The translations under genes and the position numbers were made by a program. The notes under the pieces are model-generated. The model had not been told where the DNA came from. It did no database searches and was given only the letters and a program-made list of their open reading frames with translations. From Actinoplanes sp. KI2 (GTDB lineage: Bacteria > Actinomycetota > Actinomycetes > Mycobacteriales > Micromonosporaceae), in NCBI RefSeq assembly GCF_025630775.1, contig NZ_JAOSZE010000008.1, positions 184,708 to 248,707 of the forward strand: a stretch of DNA of 64,000 nucleotides. Direction: 5' to 3'. Within the stretch, counting starts at the first letter, position 1. Every line of letters begins with the position of its first letter. Shown piece by piece: positions 59,431-64,000 of the stretch.

Positions 59431-60450
59431 GTGCGGCACATTTCTGTCCGCCGCCGATTAGCGGCGACGCTCGCCCTGATGGTGGCCGCCACGGGCCTGG
59501 CCGTCGCGGTCGCCGGTCCGGCCTCGGCCGCGCCCGGCAGCACCGGCGACGACGGTGAGGGCGGCTCCAAGTCACTCACCGCGCAGCTCGAGGCCGCCTC
59601 CCGGGGCTGGTTGGACGCGAAGGCGGCGCTCGCCGCCGGCCAGAAGCGGCAGACCGAGCTGAACGCCGAGCTCAAGAAGCTGGACGCCGAGGTCGGGCCG
59701 AAACAGGCCGCGTTCGACCAGATCGTCCAGCAGGCCTACAAGACCGGGCGGCTCGGCCCGATGAGCGCGCTGATCAACGCCGACTCGCCGGACGGCTTCC
59801 TCGACCGGGCCGAGACGCTCGAGACGGTCGGGGTCCAGCAGCGGGCGGTCCTCCGCGACCTCGAGACCACTCGGGACAGCCAGGCCACGGCCAAGCAGGC
59901 CATCGACGCCACCGTGCGGGACCAGCAGAAGCAGGTCAACCTGATGGCCCGGCGCAAGGCGCAAGCCGAGGGCGCGCTCAAGGCGGCCAACGCCGGCCAG
60001 GACGATCCGCAGCCGAGCGACGGTGGCAGCAGCAAGACGGCCACGTCGTACACGGGCGGCGGTGGCGATTCCTGCTCGGTGACCGACCCGACCAGCGGCC
60101 ACTGCATCACGGCACGGCTGCTGCACGCCATGCAGCAGGCGCAGGCGGCCGGCTTCACCCACTACGTGCACTGCTGGCGCGCGCAGAACAGCGGCGAGCA
60201 TCCGAAGGGGCGGGCCTGCGACTTCGCCGCCGACCAGGACGGCTTCGGCGGCGTCGCGACCGGCAGCAGCAAGACGTACGGGACGAACCTGGCGAACTAC
60301 TTCATCAACAACTCCAGCAAGCTGGGCGTCCTCTACGTCATCTGGTTCAAACGCATCTGGCTGCCCAGCAGCGGCTGGAAGGCGTACACCCGGGGCAACG
60401 GCGACCCGTCCAGCGACCACACCAACCACGTGCATCTTTCGGTGGTCTGA
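59431..60450 (+). CDS. Secreted coiled-coil LAS-like enzyme, paralogue
   Basis: A 339-aa paralogue of the 57901 gene product. It has a signal peptide (cleavage near ASA-AP, residue 34), a coiled coil (about 47-185), a Ser/Gly-rich linker and a C-terminal domain with HPKGRACDF (H257, D264) and SDHTNHVHLS (H330, H333, H335). The arrangement fits a LAS-type zinc site. GTG 59431 follows GGAAGGA by six bases, just beyond the riboswitch. A cell-wall remodelling role under c-di-AMP control is inferred. Confidence 0.82.
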   Translation: MRHISVRRRLAATLALMVAATGLAVAVAGPASAAPGSTGDDGEGGSKSLTAQLEAASRGWLDAKAALAAGQKRQTELNAELKKLDAEVGPKQAAFDQIVQQAYKTGRLGPMSALINADSPDGFLDRAETLETVGVQQRAVLRDLETTRDSQATAKQAIDATVRDQQKQVNLMARRKAQAEGALKAANAGQDDPQPSDGGSSKTATSYTGGGGDSCSVTDPTSGHCITARLLHAMQQAQAAGFTHYVHCWRAQNSGEHPKGRACDFAADQDGFGGVATGSSKTYGTNLANYFINNSSKLGVLYVIWFKRIWLPSSGWKAYTRGNGDPSSDHTNHVHLSVV

Positions 60451-60484
60451 CGGATTTCACCCCGAGGGGGTACGAGATCTGCGT

Positions 60485-61261
60485 CTACTTCTTGACGTAG
60501 GTCTCGTACTCCTTCATCACGTCCTCGGTCGGGCCGTCGGCCCGGAGCTCGCCGCTCTCCAGCCAGATCGTGCGCTCGCAGGTGTCCCGGATCGACTGCT
60601 CGCTGTGGCTGACCAGGAACACCGTGCCCGCCTCCGCGCGCAGGTCGCGGACCCGCTGCTCGCTGCGCTTGCGGAACTTCGCGTCGCCGGTGGCCAGCGC
60701 CTCGTCGATGAGCAGCACGTCGTGCTTCTTGGCCGCGGCGATCGCGAAGCGCAGTCGTGCGCCCATACCGGACGAGTACGTCCGCATCGGCAGCGAGCTG
60801 AAGTCCCCCCGCTCGTTGATGCCGGAGAACTCGATGATGTCGTCCACCTGCTCCTTGACCTGGGCCGGAGTCATGCCCATGGCCAGGCAGCCGAGCACCA
60901 CGTTGCGCTCGCCGGAGAGGTCGTTCATCAGCGCCGCGTTCACGCCGAGCAGCGAGGGCTGGCCGGCCGCGTAGATCGCGCCGCCGGGCTCGACCGGGAG
61001 CAGGCCGGCGATCGCCCGCAGCAGCGTCGACTTGCCCGAGCCGTTGGTGCCGATCAGGCCGATCGCCTCGCCCTTGTACGCGACGAAGCTGACGCCCTTG
61101 ACCGCGTGCACCTCGCGTACGGCTGCGCTCTTGGTCCTTGTCACCAGCCGCTTGAAGCTGCTCACCGGCGAGTTCTGGGCGGCCGAGACCGAACCGTGGA
61201 TGCGGTAGATGATGTGCGCGTTCTCCGCGATGACGGTGGGGACCCGCTCTTCGTCAGCCAC
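60485..61261 (-). CDS. ABC exporter ATPase, TagH/Wzt type
   Basis: A 258-aa ATPase with an N-terminal extension (SSFKRLVTRTKSAAVREVHAVKGVSF), Walker A GTNGSGKST, signature YSSGMGARLRFAIA and Walker B VLLIDEALATGD. The YSSGM signature is typical of polysaccharide/teichoic acid exporters. It lacks the long C-terminal carbohydrate-binding domain. GTG 61261 overlaps the permease gene by 8 bases. It works with the 61254-62147 product to flip a lipid-linked polymer across the membrane, most likely the polyol-phosphate polymer made by the 50408 protein. Confidence 0.92.
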   Translation of the reverse strand: MADEERVPTVIAENAHIIYRIHGSVSAAQNSPVSSFKRLVTRTKSAAVREVHAVKGVSFVAYKGEAIGLIGTNGSGKSTLLRAIAGLLPVEPGGAIYAAGQPSLLGVNAALMNDLSGERNVVLGCLAMGMTPAQVKEQVDDIIEFSGINERGDFSSLPMRTYSSGMGARLRFAIAAAKKHDVLLIDEALATGDAKFRKRSEQRVRDLRAEAGTVFLVSHSEQSIRDTCERTIWLESGELRADGPTEDVMKEYETYVKK

Positions 61262-62147
61262 GGCCGTAACCCTTCTCTCCACGCCAGAAGTACGCGTACC
61301 CGCCGATGCCCATGACCGCGGTCCAGATGATCGCCTCGGTCCAGAGGCGCATCGGAGTGCCGGCCAGCTGCACGTTCTCCATCAGGGCGTGCCGCATCAG
61401 CTCGATGAAGACCAGCATCGGGTTCGCCAGGACCAGATTCAGCTTCCAGCCGTGCAGGTGCGCGGTGAACTGCTGCACCGGGTAGAGCACGGCCGAGCCG
61501 TACATCCAGACGCGCATGATGAACGGGACGAGCTGGCGCAGGTCGTGCAGCGTCGAGCCGAGCCGGCCGACCAGCATCGCGAAGCCGGCGTTGAAGATCG
61601 TTTGGAGGATCAGGGCCGGTACTATGAGCAGCCACTGGAGGGTGAGCGGCTCACCGGTGACCAGCACGATCGTCATCAGCACCGCCATCGAGACGATCAT
61701 GTTGCGCGCCTCGACCAGGGTGATCGAGATCGGCAGGCTGGCGCGCGGGAAGTGCAGCGCCCGGATCAGCCCTAGGTTGCCGCTGACCGACAGAATGCCG
61801 GCCTGCACCACGGTCTGGGTGTAGCCGAAGATGAAGACGCCGATGCACAGGTACGTGACGAAGTTGGGCGTCCGGTGGCTGGTGTCCAGCAGCAGCCCGA
61901 AGATCACGTAGTAGACGCCGGCGTTGAACAGCGGGGTCAGGACCTGCCAGAGCATGCCCAGGCGGGTATTGCCCAGCGCGGCCGAGACCTTGGCGCCGGC
62001 AAACTCCCAGATGAAGTGCCGGTACCCCCACAGCTGCCGGGTGTACTCCAGCAGGCTGGGCAGCCGCCCGGCGGCGCCTAGCCCGTGCTTGCGGGCCAGC
62101 TCCTTGGGACTGGGTCCGGTGTAGGACTCGACGGTCGTCTGAGCCAT
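61254..62147 (-). CDS. ABC-2 permease, TagG/Wzm type
   Basis: A 297-aa protein. After a cytosolic N-terminus (LLEYTRQLWGYRHFIWEFAGAKVSAALGNTRLGMLWQVLTP) it has six membrane helices, as in polysaccharide export permeases. AALGNTRLGMLWQ is the conserved amphipathic start. ATG 62147 has GGAGCA upstream. It is co-transcribed with and overlaps the ATPase gene. Divergent from a TetR gene at 62327. Confidence 0.92.
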   Translation of the reverse strand: MAQTTVESYTGPSPKELARKHGLGAAGRLPSLLEYTRQLWGYRHFIWEFAGAKVSAALGNTRLGMLWQVLTPLFNAGVYYVIFGLLLDTSHRTPNFVTYLCIGVFIFGYTQTVVQAGILSVSGNLGLIRALHFPRASLPISITLVEARNMIVSMAVLMTIVLVTGEPLTLQWLLIVPALILQTIFNAGFAMLVGRLGSTLHDLRQLVPFIMRVWMYGSAVLYPVQQFTAHLHGWKLNLVLANPMLVFIELMRHALMENVQLAGTPMRLWTEAIIWTAVMGIGGYAYFWRGEKGYGRG

Positions 62148-62326
62148 GGGGTGGTGCTCCGATCTCGTCGGCCCGACGGGGGAATCGGGTCCAGGTGCTT
62201 TCCGCGAGAACACAACTTCAGCATGCCAAGCCGTTGTCGATGAAACGGGTTCGTATCGACGTGCCGTGAACGGTATCCGACCAAACGGCGGAACGCAACC
62301 GTTACGTCCTGGCGTATAGTGACCGT

Positions 62327-62926
62327 GTGGCGACAGCGAAGCGAGCACCAGCCGGGGCCGCGGTGCTCCGAGGCGACATCACCGTGGCGATCCGCAACGC
62401 GGTCATGCAGGAGCTGGCCGAGGTGGGCTATGGTCGGCTCTCGATCGAGGCCGTGGCCCGCCGCGCCGGGGTCGGCAAGACCGCGATCTACCGGCGCTGG
62501 GGCAACAAGCTCGAGATGGTCCTCGAGATCGTCTCCGACGTGGCGGGTCGCAGCGTGCCGCTGCCCGACACCGGCAGCTTCGCCGGCGACCTGCAACTAC
62601 TCATGATGATCGTAAGCCGGGCTCTCCAGCACCGGATCGCCTCGCAGATCATTCCGGACCTGATGGCCGAGGCCTCGCGAAACCCACAGATCGCCGAAAC
62701 CCTCCAGAAGGCGCTGCGCACCCACCAACAGGCGGTCGGCGACAAGCTGATCGGCCAGGCGGTGGCCCGCGGTGAGCTGCCCGAGGGCGCCGACCCCGAG
62801 GTGGCGGTCGACCTGATCCTCGGCCCGCTGTACTGGCGCCTCGCGGTCGCCCGCACCCCGCTCCCCAACGACTACCTCGACAACCTGGCCGCCGCCGTGA
62901 CCGGGGCGCTGAAGTCCGCCGGCTGA
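62327..62926 (+). CDS. TetR-family regulator
   Basis: A 199-aa regulator with HTH LSIEAVARRAGVGKTAIYRRWGNKLEMVLEIV. The C-terminal domain (about 75-195) matches the common TetR_C_11-like pattern, with LILGPLYWRLAVARTPL near the end. GTG 62327. It is divergent from the TagG-like permease across 179 bp, so control of the exporter operon is possible. No clear palindrome was found there. Confidence 0.9.
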   Translation: MATAKRAPAGAAVLRGDITVAIRNAVMQELAEVGYGRLSIEAVARRAGVGKTAIYRRWGNKLEMVLEIVSDVAGRSVPLPDTGSFAGDLQLLMMIVSRALQHRIASQIIPDLMAEASRNPQIAETLQKALRTHQQAVGDKLIGQAVARGELPEGADPEVAVDLILGPLYWRLAVARTPLPNDYLDNLAAAVTGALKSAG

Positions 62927-63028
62927 ACAGACAACCCACCCGCAACCATCCGCAACCGGCCGGCACTCGGCGACCGCGCGTCGCTGCCGAAGGTAAGGGC
63001 CATCATCCGAACGAGCCCAGGAGCCGCC

Positions 63029-63370
63029 ATGCGTCTGCCCGTCGAGCACCCCGTCCTCGATGCCACCGCGCTGCTCAAGCGCGTGATGGGAGGCCGGGCC
63101 GCCGAGCGCGGCGGCCACCTGCCGGCCAGGGTGAAAACCTCGGCGCCGGTGGGAGCCTGGCTGAGCGAGGACGGCACGGTCCGCCTCGACATCTTCTCCG
63201 ACGGCACGTACGACGGGCAGGTCGCCGGACGCAAGCGGCACGCGCACGGCACCTACTACATCGACGGCTCCCTGATGACCCTGAGCGACGACTCGGGCCT
63301 GGTCACGCCGGTGCTGCTGGTCGAGGGCGAGCTGGAGATGGCCGGCTACCACCTGAGCCGCGCCGCCTAG
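63029..63370 (+). CDS. Atu4866-like small protein
   Basis: A 113-aa protein. The second half, PVGAWLSEDGTVRLDIFSDGTYDGQVAGRKRHAHGTYYIDGSLMTLSDDSG, has the repeated turn pattern of the Atu4866 family (a small beta-barrel found in many bacteria with no settled role). The first 35 residues are basic. ATG 63029 has GGAGCC upstream. No neighbouring gene suggests its role. Confidence 0.7.
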   Translation: MRLPVEHPVLDATALLKRVMGGRAAERGGHLPARVKTSAPVGAWLSEDGTVRLDIFSDGTYDGQVAGRKRHAHGTYYIDGSLMTLSDDSGLVTPVLLVEGELEMAGYHLSRAA

Positions 63371-63701
63371 CTCCCTCCCGCTTTCTGCCCCTTCTTGGAT
63401 CTTGATGACCTAGCGCGCAGACCACACACAATTTCCCCACCCTTGCCCCGCCCGCCGCCTTGCCCCCGCCCCGCCGCCTTGCCCCGCCCCGGCCGCGATC
63501 TTGGAGGGTTTCGGTTCGGGGCTCGCGCTTTCGCCCCACCTTTGCCCGCACTGGCCCCCGCGGCTGAGCCGTGCGTGCGGCCACAATCCGCGTCATCGCC
63601 CGATCTAGCACTCCTGCCGGGCACCCGCGCGTTTTCCACAGTCGGCGGTTATCCACAGTGCACCCCGGCGCGCCCGCCCAAGGTCGCGACTTCCCGCGAA
63701 A
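63371..63701. other. Gene-poor spacer with two DnaA-box-like sequences
   Basis: No supported gene. TTTTCCACA (63632-63640) and TTATCCACA (63649-63657, perfect DnaA box) lie 8 bases apart. GATCTTG occurs at 63398-63404 (as GGATCTTGATG) and near 63498, and C-rich/CCGCC runs dominate 63450-63500. This looks like intergenic or repeat-derived DNA; no tRNA or strong hairpin was identified. Confidence 0.5.
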
Positions 63702-64000
63702 ATGGCCTGCGGGGGCACCCCCAGGGAGGGCGGGCTGGCGGAGGGCGGGCTGGCGAAGGGCGGCCTGGCGAAGGGCGGCCTGGCGAAGGGCGGCCTGGCG
63801 AAGGGCGGGCTGGCGAAGGGCGGCCTGGCGAAGGGCGGCCTGGCGAAGGGCGGCCTGGCGAAGGGCGGGCTGGCGGACTGCCTGGCTGCGGGGCCGTCGG
63901 ACTACCTGGCTGCGGGGCCGTCGAGTCGGCGGGCGGGTCTGGGGGCGGGGGCGGCTGGCGGGGCTGGGGGCGTGGGGGCGGGGGGGGGGGGGGGCGCGGG
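63702..64000 (+). CDS. Possible repeat protein gene, open at window end (weak)
   Basis: An ATG at 63702 opens a frame that continues past base 64000: a short start, two EGGLA and eight KGGLA units, two copies of an 8-residue unit (DCLAAGPS and DYLAAGPS), then Gly/Ala-rich sequence. There is no ribosome site, and a 15-bp period keeps any frame open, so this may be chance. The final poly-G makes the last codons unreliable. Confidence 0.2.
   Translation, partial: MACGGTPREGGLAEGGLAKGGLAKGGLAKGGLAKGGLAKGGLAKGGLAKGGLAKGGLADCLAAGPSDYLAAGPSSRRAGLGAGAAGGAGGVGAGGGGGA
63726..63875. repeat. Ten 15-bp tandem repeats with a 60-bp higher-order unit
   Basis: Units of AAGGGCGG(C/G)CTGGCG repeat ten times at an exact 15-bp period; the first two begin GAG. 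Units 3-6 (63756-63815) and 7-10 (63816-63875) are identical 60-bp blocks with the pattern C,C,C,G at the variable base. In one plus-strand frame each unit reads KGGLA (EGGLA in units 1-2) and the C/G change is silent. Confidence 0.95.

Noticed and set aside
57901..60450. M23 lysostaphin-type or NlpC/P60 peptidases
   Set aside because: Neither the M23 HxxxD/HxH layout nor an NlpC/P60 Cys-His pattern is present; HxxGxAxD fits LAS-type enzymes better.
63726..63875. CRISPR array
   Set aside because: The repeats are contiguous 15-mers with no unique spacers and no cas genes nearby.
2..64000. Insertion sequences, prophage or integrated element
   Set aside because: No transposase, integrase, phage structural gene or flanking att-type direct repeat was recognised; the only tRNA has an intact 3' end with no repeat of it elsewhere that I could see.

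Overview
The window is very GC-rich bacterial DNA with dense coding, many GTG (and a few TTG) starts and frequent 1-4 base stop/start overlaps. Gene content points to an actinomycete: SepH, DUF3027/DUF2530 proteins, EspC- and WXG-like type VII secretion proteins, a bacterial XPB helicase with its partner, Ku with split LigD parts, the futalosine route to menaquinone, and cyclic di-AMP riboswitches ahead of secreted cell-wall enzymes. My best guess is Micromonosporaceae (Actinoplanes-like). This rests on recalled gene neighbourhoods, not on a search. All functional names come from motifs read in the translations; no database search was run.

Layout. 1-526: end of a TetR regulator. 583-8867 (minus): an envelope operon with a secreted protein carrying a C-terminal sorting-type tail, a PIG-L deacetylase, a processive GT2 glycosyltransferase, a 1075-aa fusion of exosortase, ATP-grasp and UDP-GlcNAc 2-epimerase, and a HAD phosphatase, all behind an orphan membrane histidine kinase. 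9003-9076: tRNA-Thr(CGU). 9176-14599: membrane metallophosphatase, RicT/PSP1 protein, a YbaB/EspC-like/WXG-like trio, and holB. 14736-19385: MFS, NUDIX, and a divergent Ku / DNA ligase / LigD-type polymerase NHEJ locus. 19420-25812: PadR pair, XPB and partner, a small orphan gene coupled to a HAD phosphatase, and a cold-shock protein. 25809-31910: mqnD, mqnB, MFS, DUF3027, DUF2530 and an NCS2 purine permease. 32022-39900: MarR/MFS, a Upf1-like helicase, cupin/TetR, a 2H phosphoesterase and sepH. 40174-48491: serC, citrate synthase, pdxH, MFS, aldose epimerase, nitroreductase, ParB-like protein, glutaryl-CoA-type dehydrogenase and DUF4230. 48567-62147: an envelope and glycan block with a CDP-alcohol transferase, a GT2-TagF fusion, an MsmK-like ATPase, an RsbW-like kinase, beta-phosphoglucomutase with a GH65 phosphorylase, two divergent secreted LAS-type enzymes each behind a c-di-AMP riboswitch, and a TagH/TagG exporter. 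62327-64000: TetR, an Atu4866-like protein, then a gene-poor end with DnaA-box-like sequences, ten 15-bp tandem repeats and a poly-G tract.

How it fits together. Much of the window concerns the cell envelope. UDP-ManNAc from the epimerase domain, a polyol-phosphate polymerase (TagF-like) and a TagGH exporter could all serve one teichoic-acid-like polymer, although they lie in three separate places. The least familiar part is the first 9 kb, where a sorting enzyme is covalently joined to sugar-nucleotide enzymes and sits next to a candidate sorted substrate.
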